Assembly: GCF_016862215.1 (NCBI RefSeq)
Contig: NZ_BOMN01000108.1
Location: 84,883 to 148,882, forward strand
Reading direction: 5' to 3'
Source of the DNA: Winogradskya humida
GTDB lineage: Bacteria; Actinomycetota; Actinomycetes; Mycobacteriales; Micromonosporaceae
DNA: 64,000 bases
The notes beneath the pieces were generated by a model. That model saw only the letters and a list, made by a program, of their open reading frames with translations, ran no database searches and had not been told where the DNA came from. Below are positions 33,131 through 41,867 of this stretch, piece by piece; position 1 is the stretch's first letter, and the number at the start of each line of letters is the position of its first letter. The position numbers were made by a program, and so were the translations under genes.

Positions 33131-34156
33131 ATGGGCCTGTTCCGCAGAGCCGCCCGGGCGCGCCTGGCCAGTCAGGTCATCAAGCGCCTGCGCCGCGCCG
33201 GCATGGGGGACGCCCGTTACCATTCCGCCTCTTTCACGATCCGTTTCACGCGCCCCGGTGACGACCAGCCGAGCGTCCTGCGCCTGGAGGAGGTCCGGAA
33301 GGGCCACGTGGACCGTTTTGTCACCGGCCTGGTCCGCGCCAAGGGCCTCCCGGCGACCTGGGCCGAGGCCCGCCCCCTGTTGCGCCCGGTCCTGCGTGGC
33401 GCCACCACCACGGCCGACGTCCTGGAACCCCTCTGCCGTCCCGCGTTCCCGTTCCTGGCCGAGTTCGTGGTCGTCGACCAGCCCGACACGATGACCTACG
33501 TGAACGCGACGCACGGCTGGGGCGTGACCGACGAGGAGATCTTCGCCGCCGCCCGCGGCAATCTCTCGGGCGCCAAACTGGTCGGCGTCGCCGAGGAGCC
33601 GGTCGTCGTGCAGTTCGTGGACGACGGCGACTCCTACTGGACCTCGCACCTGCTGCTGGACGGCTGGCTGGCAGCGCTGGCCGGTCAGGTCGGCGGCAAC
33701 CCGGTCGCGTTCGCCCCCGAGCGCGGGCTGCTGCTGGTCACCGCCGAGGACAGCGCCCACCTGCCCGAGCTCTTCGCCCGCGCCGAGATGATCTACCTGG
33801 CCTCACCGCGTGCCATCAGCCCCGCACCTTACATATCGGGCAAAGACCGAAAAACACAGCCGTATAACCAAGAAAATAACAAAGTCCGAATAAAGCGCGC
33901 GGAAGCGGTTCTAGCCGCCAAAGAGTACGCCCGCCAAGCCCAGCAGATCACCAACGCCGCCGAACTCCTGATCACCGACGACGGCCGCACCAGAGCCGTC
34001 TGGCCCAGGAACGAGCCCACCCTGCTCCCCCGCGCCGACGAGATCCAGTACGGCGAGACGATCACCGTCTGGGAGAACCTCGAACCCCGCCTCACCCCCC
34101 AGGGCCTCAACCCCGAACGATGGCGAGCGGAAACCTGGCCTCCCGAGGAGAGCTAG
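33131..34156 (+). CDS. DUF1444-like protein of unknown function
   Basis: A 341-residue protein starting with GAGGAG 7 nt upstream of ATG 33131. The overall order (DGDSYWTSHLLLDGWLAAL, PERGLLLVTAEDSAHLPELFARAEMIYLASPRAIS) recalls DUF1444/YtpQ-type proteins of Bacillus, but the match is weak. No signal peptide or membrane segment. The stretch around 33826-33905 is AT-rich and codes for a Lys/Asn/Gln-rich segment (GKDRKTQPYNQENNKVR), unlike the rest. It ends with a 4-bp convergent overlap with degV. Function not known. Confidence 0.65.
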   Translation: MGLFRRAARARLASQVIKRLRRAGMGDARYHSASFTIRFTRPGDDQPSVLRLEEVRKGHVDRFVTGLVRAKGLPATWAEARPLLRPVLRGATTTADVLEPLCRPAFPFLAEFVVVDQPDTMTYVNATHGWGVTDEEIFAAARGNLSGAKLVGVAEEPVVVQFVDDGDSYWTSHLLLDGWLAALAGQVGGNPVAFAPERGLLLVTAEDSAHLPELFARAEMIYLASPRAISPAPYISGKDRKTQPYNQENNKVRIKRAEAVLAAKEYARQAQQITNAAELLITDDGRTRAVWPRNEPTLLPRADEIQYGETITVWENLEPRLTPQGLNPERWRAETWPPEES

Positions 34157-35001
34157 CTCCGCCGGTGAACGACCACCCCGGCCGCCCCAGGACCGACGTG
34201 CGCGGCCACCACAGCCCCGATCTCGGTGATGTAGCAGTCCCGCAACCGGTCGCCCAGCCGCATCGCCACGGCGTCAGCAAGCGCCCCCGCCCGATCGGCG
34301 GCCTCGAGATGATGGACGGCGATGTCGACCTCCCCACTCCCGGAGGCCTCGACCGCCAGATCCACCAGCCGCGCGAGCGCCCGCCCCGCCGTCCGCACCT
34401 TGTCGCGCACCACGATCGCCCCGTCCAGCACGTGCAGGATCGGTTTCACGGCCAGCGCGGTGCCCAGCAGCGCGGACGCGGCGCCGATCCGACCCCCGCG
34501 ACGCAGGAACTCGAGGGTGTCCACGTAGAAAAGCGTCGACACCCGGCTCGCATGATCAGCCGCCTGGTCGCGTACAAAATCGAGGTCTGAGCCTTGACCC
34601 GCCGCCGTGGCCGCGGCGAGCGCCGCGAAGCCCAGCCCCATGCCCGTGGTTTTGCTGTCCACGACCCGGACCTGCGCTCCGACCTCGGCCGCCGCCAGTT
34701 GCGCGGCCTCATACGTGCCGGACAACCTGGCGGACAGATGCACCGACACGATGCCGTCAGCGCCGGATGAGAGCAGCTTCCTGTACGCCGTGACGAACTG
34801 CTCCGGCGCCGGCCGCGACGTGCTGACGGCGGCACGCCGTGCACCCAGCGCACGCGCCACCTCGGCCGGGGAGATCTCGTCCCCCTCGAGCCCTTCGTCA
34901 CCGTTGATGACGACGGTCAGCGGGACGACGGTGAGGTCGTACGTCCCGTGCAGCTCCGGTGGCAGGTACGCGGTGGAGTCGGTGACAACCGCGACGGGCA
35001 T
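34153..35001 (-). CDS. DegV family fatty-acid-binding protein
   Basis: A 282-residue DegV protein: VAVVTDSTAYLPPELHG, LTVVPLTVVINGDEGLEGDEIS, STSRPAPEQFV, VHLSARLSGTYEAAQLAA, VDTLEFLRRGGRI and LLGTALAVKPILHVLDG are the family blocks. DegV proteins (FakB-like) bind fatty acids for phosphorylation by a FakA kinase; whether this one works with a FakA is not visible. It is followed 13 bp upstream-ward by the lipoprotein gene, both minus strand. Confidence 0.92.
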   Translation of the reverse strand: MPVAVVTDSTAYLPPELHGTYDLTVVPLTVVINGDEGLEGDEISPAEVARALGARRAAVSTSRPAPEQFVTAYRKLLSSGADGIVSVHLSARLSGTYEAAQLAAAEVGAQVRVVDSKTTGMGLGFAALAAATAAGQGSDLDFVRDQAADHASRVSTLFYVDTLEFLRRGGRIGAASALLGTALAVKPILHVLDGAIVVRDKVRTAGRALARLVDLAVEASGSGEVDIAVHHLEAADRAGALADAVAMRLGDRLRDCYITEIGAVVAAHVGPGAAGVVVHRRS

Positions 35002-35025
35002 GCGGGCACCGTAACCGATGCGGGG

Positions 35026-35388
35026 CTAACTTGCCTGGATCGAGGTGACGAGGAACGGCGTTCCCTGCATGCAGGTCGTCATCATGCCCTTCACGGTGTG
35101 CCCGGTCACGGTGACCGTGGCCCCCGCCGTGGCGATCGACTTCTGCGCGTCGTCCTTGATGATCAGCAGATGCTTGTCGAGCAGGATGCAGCCGGGCTCG
35201 ACCCCGGCATCGATGGTCCCGGAGATCGTGATGTCACCGGCGGAGGGAACCGAGGAAGCGGAGGGAGCGGGCACGCTGGACACCTCAATAGAGCTGGGAG
35301 CCGGAGAGCCGCTTTGCCCGCCGTTGGCACACCCGGCAAGGCAAGTGAGCGCAACGGCGGCAGTCAAGGCAAGTCGTCGCAAGGTCAT
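35026..35388 (-). CDS. Small secreted lipoprotein
   Basis: A 120-residue protein with a lipoprotein signal (MTLRRLALTAAVALTCLAGC; lipobox LAGC) and a Ser/Pro/Ala-rich linker. The mature part (ITISGTIDAGVEPGCILLDKHLLIIKDDAQKS, VTVTGHTVKGMMTTCMQGTPF) resembles small OB-like or DUF5666-type beta domains with two cysteines. Function unknown; the gene stands alone between the phosphatase and degV. Confidence 0.75.
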   Translation of the reverse strand: MTLRRLALTAAVALTCLAGCANGGQSGSPAPSSIEVSSVPAPSASSVPSAGDITISGTIDAGVEPGCILLDKHLLIIKDDAQKSIATAGATVTVTGHTVKGMMTTCMQGTPFLVTSIQAS

Positions 35389-35452
35389 GGTCCCTCAGAC
35401 GCTACCGCCCACAGATCCGGTTCCCATAGACGAAATTAAACCGGCAGCAGGA

Positions 35453-36091
35453 TCAAACCGGTGGAGGAACAGGCCGCTCGGAGAACGGCCCGACGTTGTA
35501 CGCCGCCAGCTGCCACCCCCGCGACCCGTCGTAACTGAGCTCGACCCAGTGGCAGTTCTGCAGCGCCCGCAGGCTCCGCAACTGCTCCCGGGGCCACCCC
35601 AGCAGATGCCCGACACCCGAGCGGGCCGCGGCGCCATGGGTGGCCACAACGACCGTGCCCCCGGCCGGCACCAGGTCAGCGGCGCTCTGAAGCCCCTCGG
35701 CGACCCGTTTGCCCAGGTCGTCAAGCGTCTCGACGTCGCCGCCGATGACGTCGGCGCCTGCGGTCCAGCGGGCGTGCTCCTCGGGGCGCTGCTCGGCGAC
35801 CTCGGTCATGGTCAGGCCCTGCCACAACCCGAAGTATCGCTCCCGCAGCCGTTTGTCGTAGCTCGGCGACAGACCGGTCAGCGCGGCGAGCGCCGAGGCC
35901 GTGTCGGAGGCGCGGACGAGGTCGCTGGAGACGAGCACGTCGGGCCGCAGCCGCACGAGCAGCTCCGCGGCGTCGACGGCCTGCTGACGGCCGAGATCGT
36001 TGAGCGGCACGTCGGTCTGGCCCTGGACGCGGTGTCCCGCGTTCCAGTCCGTGTTGCCGTGCCGCCAGACGATCAGGCGCGTCGTGGTCAT
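35453..36091 (-). CDS. Histidine phosphatase family protein
   Basis: A 212-residue phosphoglycerate-mutase-fold phosphatase. RHG motif LIVWRHGNTDWNAGHRVQGQ with the phospho-acceptor His, VLVSSDLVRASDTA, RERYFGLWQGLT, and the second active-site His in VVATHGAAARSGVGHLL. Substrate unknown; neighbours of rsfS in actinobacteria often carry this gene and it has been called a phosphoglycerate mutase. ATG at 36091 overlaps the rsfS stop (ATGA, 36088-36091); the frame upstream of it is a shadow of rsfS. Confidence 0.9.
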   Translation of the reverse strand: MTTTRLIVWRHGNTDWNAGHRVQGQTDVPLNDLGRQQAVDAAELLVRLRPDVLVSSDLVRASDTASALAALTGLSPSYDKRLRERYFGLWQGLTMTEVAEQRPEEHARWTAGADVIGGDVETLDDLGKRVAEGLQSAADLVPAGGTVVVATHGAAARSGVGHLLGWPREQLRSLRALQNCHWVELSYDGSRGWQLAAYNVGPFSERPVPPPV

Positions 36092-36477
36092 GCGGTTTCG
36101 GCGTCGACCATGTCGCGGTCGACGAACTCCACCGTCGGGCAGTCCTTCCATAGCCGGTCGAGCGCGTAGAACTCGCGCTCCTCGGTGTGCTGGACGTGCA
36201 CCACGATGTCGATGAAGTCGAGCAGCACCCAGCGGCCCTGCCGTTCGCCTTCGCGGCGGACCGGCTTGACCTTCTCGGGGAGGTTGAGCAGGGCCTCCTC
36301 GATCGCGTCGACGATCGCGATCACCTGGCGCTCGTTGGAGGCCGAGGCGATGACGAAGGCGTCGGTGATGTAGAGCTGCTCGCCGACATCGATGATGACG
36401 ATGTCCTGCGCCTTCTTGTCCGCGGCTGCCTGCGCCGCAGTCAGCGCGAGCTCGCGGGCGCGTTCGGTGACGGGCAC
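36088..36477 (-). CDS. rsfS: Ribosome silencing factor RsfS
   Basis: A 129-residue RsfS/Iojap protein that binds L14 and blocks subunit joining when nutrients are short. Family blocks: KKAQDIVIIDVGEQLYITDAFVIASASNERQV, PVRREGERQGRWVLLDFIDIVVHVQ and REFYALDRLWKD. It lies 86 bp downstream of nadD and overlaps the phosphatase gene, the typical nadD - rsfS - phosphatase order. Confidence 0.96.
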   Translation of the reverse strand: MPVTERARELALTAAQAAADKKAQDIVIIDVGEQLYITDAFVIASASNERQVIAIVDAIEEALLNLPEKVKPVRREGERQGRWVLLDFIDIVVHVQHTEEREFYALDRLWKDCPTVEFVDRDMVDAETA

Positions 36478-36563
36478 CGGTCTCCCCTCGTTCGGTTACA
36501 GAGGTACAAGCCTCTCACACGGGGCCGACAATCCCTCAGGCGTGATTCACCACAAAGGGCACA

Positions 36564-37154
36564 TTACTCACGATAAAGTTCGCGCTTCGCGATGTACTGC
36601 ACCACACCATCGGGCACGAGGTACCAGACGGGCTCCCCCTGGACCACCCTGGCCCGGCACGCGCTGGACGAGATCGCCATGGCGGGGACCTCCACCAGCG
36701 TGGCGGTGTGGTCCGGCAGATGGTCGTCGGAGAGCTCGAAACCCGGCCGGGTCACGCCGACGAAGTGCGCCAGCGAGAGCATCTCCAGCGCGTCCTTCCA
36801 CGAAAGGATCTTGGCGAGCGCGTCGGCACCGGTGATGAAGTACAGCTCGACCTCGGGCCCGTAGAGCGCGTTGAAGTCACGCAGGGTGTCGATCGTGTAC
36901 GTCGGCCCGTCCCGGTCGATGTCGGCACGGCTCACGTGGAACCGCGGGTTCGACGCCGTCGCGATGACCGTCATGAGGTACCGGTCCTCGGGCGGGCTGA
37001 CCGCGCCGCCCTTCTGATAGGGCTGCCCGGTCGGGACGAAGACGACCTCGTCCAGGTCGAAGCGGCTCTGCACCTCGCTGGCCGCCACCAGGTGACCGTG
37101 GTGGATCGGGTCGAACGTGCCGCCCATGATCCCGATCCGTCGCCGCTCACGCAT
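36564..37154 (-). CDS. nadD: Nicotinate-nucleotide adenylyltransferase
   Basis: A 196-residue NadD that joins ATP and nicotinate mononucleotide to deamido-NAD. Nucleotidyltransferase motif GIMGGTFDPIHHGHL (GGxFxPxHxGH), the substrate loop VPTGQPYQKGGAVSPPEDRY, YFITGADALAKILSW and AISSSACRARV (usually ISST/S..R). First gene of the nadD - rsfS - phosphatase set. Confidence 0.96.
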   Translation of the reverse strand: MRERRRIGIMGGTFDPIHHGHLVAASEVQSRFDLDEVVFVPTGQPYQKGGAVSPPEDRYLMTVIATASNPRFHVSRADIDRDGPTYTIDTLRDFNALYGPEVELYFITGADALAKILSWKDALEMLSLAHFVGVTRPGFELSDDHLPDHTATLVEVPAMAISSSACRARVVQGEPVWYLVPDGVVQYIAKRELYRE

Positions 37155-37168
37155 CGACGAATACTAGA

Positions 37169-38611
37169 TCAACCGTCGAGCCGCTTGCGGACGGCGCTGA
37201 GCAGGTCCTCGGCGGTGAACGGCTTCTCCAGCAGCGCGACGCCGGGGTCGAGCGTTCCCTGTGAGGCCAGCACCGGCTGGGCGTACCCGGACATGTAGAG
37301 CACCCGGGTGTCCGGGCGGGCGTCCACCAGCCGCTCGGCCAGCTCGTTGCCGAGCATCCCCGGCATCACCACGTCACTGAGCAGCAGATCGATCGCACCT
37401 TCGTGCAGGGCCGCGAGCTCCAGAGCCATCGGGCCGTCGTCGGCGGCGAGCACGCGGTAGCCGGCGCCGGAGAGGATCCGCCCGGCCACGTCCCGCAGGG
37501 CCGCCTCGTCCTCGACCACGAGCAGGGTCTCCCCCCGGCCGTCAACGTCGGCAGGAGAAGCGGAAGGAACAGCGACGGGAGACGAGCAGGAGGGCAGCAG
37601 TACGGTGACCGTGGTGCCCACCCCGGGTGAGGAGACAATGCCGACGCTGCCACCCGCCTGGCTGACGATCCCGTAGACGGTGGCCAGCCCCAGCCCGGTC
37701 GCCTCGTGATTGGGCTTGGTGGTGAAGAACGGCTCGAACGCCCGTTCGATCACGTCCGGCGTCATCCCCCGGCCGGAGTCGCAGACCCGCAGCCGGACAT
37801 ATTCGCCGGGAGCCAGCTCAGGATGCTCGCCCATGCCCAGGTGCACAGCTGCCGTGTCGATCACCAGGTTGCCGCCCGAAGGCATCGCGATACGCGCGTT
37901 GTCGGCCAGGCTGATCAGCACCTGCTCGATCTGCCCCGGGTCGATGGTGATCGACGGCAGCGGCGACGCGGGCCGGACGGTCAGCCGAATCTCATCACCC
38001 AGCGTCATCCGGCCGACAGCGCCGGTCACGGCCCCGTTGAGATCGACAACCTCGGGGCGTACGACCTCCCGGCGCGCGAATTTGAGCAGCTGATGGGTGA
38101 GGGTGGTGCCCCGCTCCCCCGCTTTCAGCACCTGCTGGGCGTCCGACGCCACCGCGGCGAGGTCCGGCGTCGGGGACTCCGCCTCCTCGATGACGAAGTT
38201 GGCGTAGTTGACGATCACCCCGAGCAGGTTGTTGAAGTCGTGGGCCACCCCGCCGGCGAGCTGACCGAGCGCCTCCAGCCGGCGATGTCGCTGGCTCGCC
38301 GCCTCGGCCCGCAGCTCATGACGCTCGGTGACGTCCCTGACCACGAGGATCGTCTGCGAGCCGACCACGGAGAGCGACACCTCGGCGGGGAACTCGCTGC
38401 CGTCGCGGCGCCTGCCCAGCGCGATCGCGCCCGCCCGGAAGCCGTCGATGAACAGCAGGTCCGCCGCCAGGCCCAGAAGCTCGATCCGGCCGCGGCCGAA
38501 GGTCTCCTGCGCCTGATCGTTGACCAGCACGATCCGCCCCGCGTCCAGGACCAGCACCGCGTCCTGGACGGCGGACAGCAGACCCTTGGACAGTCCCTCG
38601 GACCATTCCAC
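37169..38611 (-). CDS. Hybrid PAS histidine kinase with C-terminal receiver
   Basis: A 480-residue soluble sensor kinase. PAS domain (about 5-100: VQDAVLVLDAGRIVLVNDQA), histidine phosphoacceptor GVAHDFNNLLGVIVNYA (about 123), HATPase with ADNARIAMPSGGNL (N-box), DSGRGMTPDVIERAFEPFFTTK (G1/F boxes) and GLGLATVYGIV (G2), then a receiver domain (about 360-478) with VVEDEAALRD, phosphoacceptor LLLSDVVMPG and LEKPFTAEDL. No separate response regulator gene is adjacent. Lies 14 bp upstream of nadD's start on the same strand but probably has its own promoter. Confidence 0.92.
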   Translation of the reverse strand: MEWSEGLSKGLLSAVQDAVLVLDAGRIVLVNDQAQETFGRGRIELLGLAADLLFIDGFRAGAIALGRRRDGSEFPAEVSLSVVGSQTILVVRDVTERHELRAEAASQRHRRLEALGQLAGGVAHDFNNLLGVIVNYANFVIEEAESPTPDLAAVASDAQQVLKAGERGTTLTHQLLKFARREVVRPEVVDLNGAVTGAVGRMTLGDEIRLTVRPASPLPSITIDPGQIEQVLISLADNARIAMPSGGNLVIDTAAVHLGMGEHPELAPGEYVRLRVCDSGRGMTPDVIERAFEPFFTTKPNHEATGLGLATVYGIVSQAGGSVGIVSSPGVGTTVTVLLPSCSSPVAVPSASPADVDGRGETLLVVEDEAALRDVAGRILSGAGYRVLAADDGPMALELAALHEGAIDLLLSDVVMPGMLGNELAERLVDARPDTRVLYMSGYAQPVLASQGTLDPGVALLEKPFTAEDLLSAVRKRLDG

Positions 38612-38669
38612 CGCTCACCCCCGTATGACGAGGCTAAGGCCTGCGCGGGGACGGAAAGGAGGATTCCGG

Positions 38670-41180
38670 TTATCCCCGGGCGAGCAGGGCACGGCGGACG
38701 TCGTCGTCGCCGTCCGTCACGACCCGGTGCATGATCGACGAGATGTCCGGCGAGGCCATCAGCTCCGCGGCGAGGCGCCGGGTCTCCGGCGCCACCACGA
38801 CCGACGGGTACGCGATGACAGCCACCCGCTCGCCACTCATCCCGCCCCGCCGTGCCAGCATCTGCGGCACATCGGTGAAGTACCGCTCGGCGTACGGGCT
38901 GACGACAGCGAGCTGTTCCGGCTGCCAGAAGCCCTGCGCCGTCGCCTCCAGCAACCGGTTCGAGGCATCCGGATCGTTGATCAGGTAATCCCAGGCCCGC
39001 GCCTTGGCATCGGCATCGGGCAACGCCGCACGGCACCGGGCGGCCCACTGCTCCCCGAAGGCGCTCCGGTCGGCTTCGTACTGCGCCTCGACGGCGTCAG
39101 CGCCGGCCGCACCGAGCACCACGAGGCGGTAGAGGATCAGCCAGCGCAGGTCGTCGTCGATCGCCACACCCTGCGGCACGGCCTCGCCGTCGAGCCAGCC
39201 ACGCAGCCGTGCGGTGTCGGTCGTCGCGCCGACCAGGCCGCGCACCCCCGCGAGCTGGCGCGAGCTGCCCGGCTCGGCTGCGGCCACCAGCCGGTCACAG
39301 GCCTGGGCGAGCAGTTCGAGGGCCGCGGGGCGGGTCTCCGGCGCCGGGTAGCGGTCGACCAGGGCGCGGGTCGTCCGCAGCACGTCCTCGACGACCACGA
39401 CCTCACGCTCCACCGGCAGCGCGGCCAGCACCAGCGTGACCAGCTCGGCGACCGGGCGCTCGCCGTCGGTCACGGAGTCGAGCGTCGAGCTCCACAGCAC
39501 GGCCCGGGCCAGGGAGTCGTCGAGCAGCGGCAGGATCCTCGGCACGGCGTCCGCGGAGGCCTCGTCCAGCCGGATCTTGGCATAGGTCAGGTCACCGTCG
39601 TTGACCAGGAGCAGGTCCGCCACCGGCTCACCGGCGAGCTCGGGCAGGACCGTACGCCCGCCGTCACGCTCCGGGTCCAGCTCGGCCTCCACGCGCTTGC
39701 GCAGTGTCACGACCCCGTCGGCGCCGTGGTCGTAGAGGCCGGCGAAGAGCTTGTGCGGGCGCAGCGTCGGGTAGTCGTCCGGCGCGGTCTGCACGAGCGT
39801 GACCTGCGCATACGTGCCGTCCTCGGCCCGCTCGACCTCCGCTCGCACGGTGTTGACCTGGGCGCTGCGCAGCCAGAGGCCGGCCCAGGCGGTGAGATCA
39901 CGCCCGCTGGACCGGGAGATCGCTTCGAGCAGATCGGCGAGCGTGGCATTGGCGTACGCGTGCGCGGCGAAATGCTCGTTCAACCCCGCCAGGAACGCCT
40001 TGTCCCCCACGTACGCGACGAGCTGCCGCAGCACCGCCGCACCCTTCGCGTACGAGATGCCGTCGAAGTTGAGCAGTGCGAGCGCGGTGTCCGAGACATC
40101 GTCGGGGGCCACCGGGTGGGTCGACGGGCGCTGGTCCGCGCGGATGCCCCAGGCCTTGCGCTGCATCGCGAACGTCGTCCACGCGTCGGCGAACTCGGTC
40201 GCCTCGGCGGTGATCCGGCTGCCCAGATATTCGGCGAACGACTCGTTGAGCCACAGGTCGTCCCACCACGCCATGGTCACCAGGTCGCCGAACCACTGGT
40301 GGGCCATCTCGTGCGCGATCACCATCGCGCGCTGCTCACGCTCACCGTCGGTGACCGCGGAGCGGAAGATGTACTCGTCGCGGAACACCACGATGCCCGG
40401 GTTCTCCATCGCGCCGAAGTTGAACTCCGGGACGAAGGCCTGACCGTAGTGGCCGAACGCGTACCGCACGTCGAAGATCTCGTGGTAGCGGTCGAGGCAC
40501 TGCTTGGTGATCGTGAAGATCTCCGCCGACTGCTCGTCGAGCTGCTCCGCGAGGGCCTGCCGGGCGTAGATCGCCAGCGGGATGCCGTCGTGCTCGTCGG
40601 TGCACGCGTGGTACGGCCCGGCGATCAGCGAGGCGAAGTACGTCGACAGCGGCTTGGTGGTGCGGAACCGCCACACCCCGTCCACCGGCTCGCCGTCCAG
40701 CTCGCCGTTCGCGGCCACGATCCAGTCGGCCGGTGCCGTGACGGTGAGGGTGAAGGGCGCCTTGAGGTCAGGCTGGTCGAAGCACGGGAAGATCCGGCGG
40801 GCGCCGTCGAGGAACATCTGCGCGTAGAGGTAGACCCGGCCGTCGGCGGGGTCGACGAAACGGTGCAGACCCTCGCCGCTGCGCGAGTAACGCATCACGC
40901 CCTCGACCACGAGCTCGTTGCCGGCCGCCAGGCCTTCAAGCGTGAGCCGCTCGTCGGCCAGCGCGGAGGCGTCGACGGCCGCGCCGTTCAGCGTCGCTGA
41001 CAGCAGCTCGACCGGCTCCAGCTCGAGGAACGTCGAGGCGCCCGGCTCGGCGTCGAAGCTGACCACCGTGCGGGAACGGAAGGTGTCTCCGGTGCCCGTC
41101 AGGTCGAGATCGATGCGGTACCCGGTGACGGTGACGGTGGCGGCCCGGGCGGTAGCCTCGGCGCGGGTCAAGCTCGGCAT
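38670..41180 (-). CDS. pepN: Aminopeptidase N
   Basis: An 836-residue M1 zinc metallopeptidase that removes N-terminal residues from peptides. GAMENPGIVVF (exopeptidase motif), HEMAHQWFGDLVTMAWWDDLWLNESFAEY with the HExxH-18-E zinc ligands, and the ERAP1-like helical C-terminal domain. The actinobacterial PepN usually begins MPSLTR, as ATG 41180 does; an in-frame ATG at 41192 would add four residues. Cytoplasmic, single gene. Confidence 0.96.
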   Translation of the reverse strand: MPSLTRAEATARAATVTVTGYRIDLDLTGTGDTFRSRTVVSFDAEPGASTFLELEPVELLSATLNGAAVDASALADERLTLEGLAAGNELVVEGVMRYSRSGEGLHRFVDPADGRVYLYAQMFLDGARRIFPCFDQPDLKAPFTLTVTAPADWIVAANGELDGEPVDGVWRFRTTKPLSTYFASLIAGPYHACTDEHDGIPLAIYARQALAEQLDEQSAEIFTITKQCLDRYHEIFDVRYAFGHYGQAFVPEFNFGAMENPGIVVFRDEYIFRSAVTDGEREQRAMVIAHEMAHQWFGDLVTMAWWDDLWLNESFAEYLGSRITAEATEFADAWTTFAMQRKAWGIRADQRPSTHPVAPDDVSDTALALLNFDGISYAKGAAVLRQLVAYVGDKAFLAGLNEHFAAHAYANATLADLLEAISRSSGRDLTAWAGLWLRSAQVNTVRAEVERAEDGTYAQVTLVQTAPDDYPTLRPHKLFAGLYDHGADGVVTLRKRVEAELDPERDGGRTVLPELAGEPVADLLLVNDGDLTYAKIRLDEASADAVPRILPLLDDSLARAVLWSSTLDSVTDGERPVAELVTLVLAALPVEREVVVVEDVLRTTRALVDRYPAPETRPAALELLAQACDRLVAAAEPGSSRQLAGVRGLVGATTDTARLRGWLDGEAVPQGVAIDDDLRWLILYRLVVLGAAGADAVEAQYEADRSAFGEQWAARCRAALPDADAKARAWDYLINDPDASNRLLEATAQGFWQPEQLAVVSPYAERYFTDVPQMLARRGGMSGERVAVIAYPSVVVAPETRRLAAELMASPDISSIMHRVVTDGDDDVRRALLARG

Positions 41181-41291
41181 GCCGCCCATCATGCCCGCCG
41201 CCTGCGATCATGGCTCGCCGCGACGCCGGTGGTGACGAAAAACTCGTGATCATGCCTCATCCCGTGCCCGGCGGTGCCGACAGATGAGGTC

Positions 41292-41867
41292 ATGCGAGTC
41301 AGGCGCTCCCGCGACGACGGGTTCACGATGATGGAGGTCGTCGTCGCGCTCGCCCTGATCAGCGCGATGATGGCGGCACTCGGGACGTATTTCGCCGCGT
41401 CCGTGCGTACCAGCCGCTATCAGTCGCAGATCCAGACCGCGACGCGCCTCGCCCAGGCCGGGATGGAATCAGCCCGCGGCTTCGGCGGCCCCACCCTGCT
41501 GGTCGGGCGGGCGCAGTGCGGCAGCTGCCTTAATCTGAGCGTCTTTGACACGTACGGCTACCTCTCGAACACCACCCGCTGGGACGCCCCCGTCTCCGGG
41601 GTGACACCGACCGTGCCGATCCCCGACACGCAGGACCTCGCCCTCACCGCGAACAAGGTCAAGTACTACCGGTACTTCCTGGTCGGCCGCTGCTGGCAGC
41701 CCCGGGCCGGGGGCACGTGCGGCACCGACCCGTCGCAGCCCGTCCAGATGGTCCGCCTGGTCGTGGCGATCACCTGGACGTCGTCCGACTGCAAGTACGC
41801 CATGTGCATCCGCGCGGCGACGTCGCTGTTCAGCGCGGAGCCCGCCGACCCGGTCTTCAGCCAGTGA
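41292..41867 (+). CDS. Prepilin-like protein with type IV N-methylation motif
   Basis: A 191-residue protein with a class III prepilin leader: RVRRSRDDG followed by FTMMEVVVALALISAMMAALGTYF, i.e. cleavage after Gly and Glu at position +5. The mature part is unlike known major pilins and has several Cys (AQCGSCLNL, GRCWQPRAGGTC, DCKYAMCI), so disulfides are likely outside the cell. Probably a minor pilin or pseudopilin of a type IV/Tad-like system. ATG at 41292; an in-frame ATG at 41274 is possible. Its stop overlaps the next start (GTGA, 41864-41867). Confidence 0.85.
   Translation: MRVRRSRDDGFTMMEVVVALALISAMMAALGTYFAASVRTSRYQSQIQTATRLAQAGMESARGFGGPTLLVGRAQCGSCLNLSVFDTYGYLSNTTRWDAPVSGVTPTVPIPDTQDLALTANKVKYYRYFLVGRCWQPRAGGTCGTDPSQPVQMVRLVVAITWTSSDCKYAMCIRAATSLFSAEPADPVFSQ

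Noticed and set aside
38520..41000. Plus-strand frame of about 826 codons over pepN
   Set aside because: Arg/Gly-rich antisense shadow; the M1 peptidase on the minus strand is certain.
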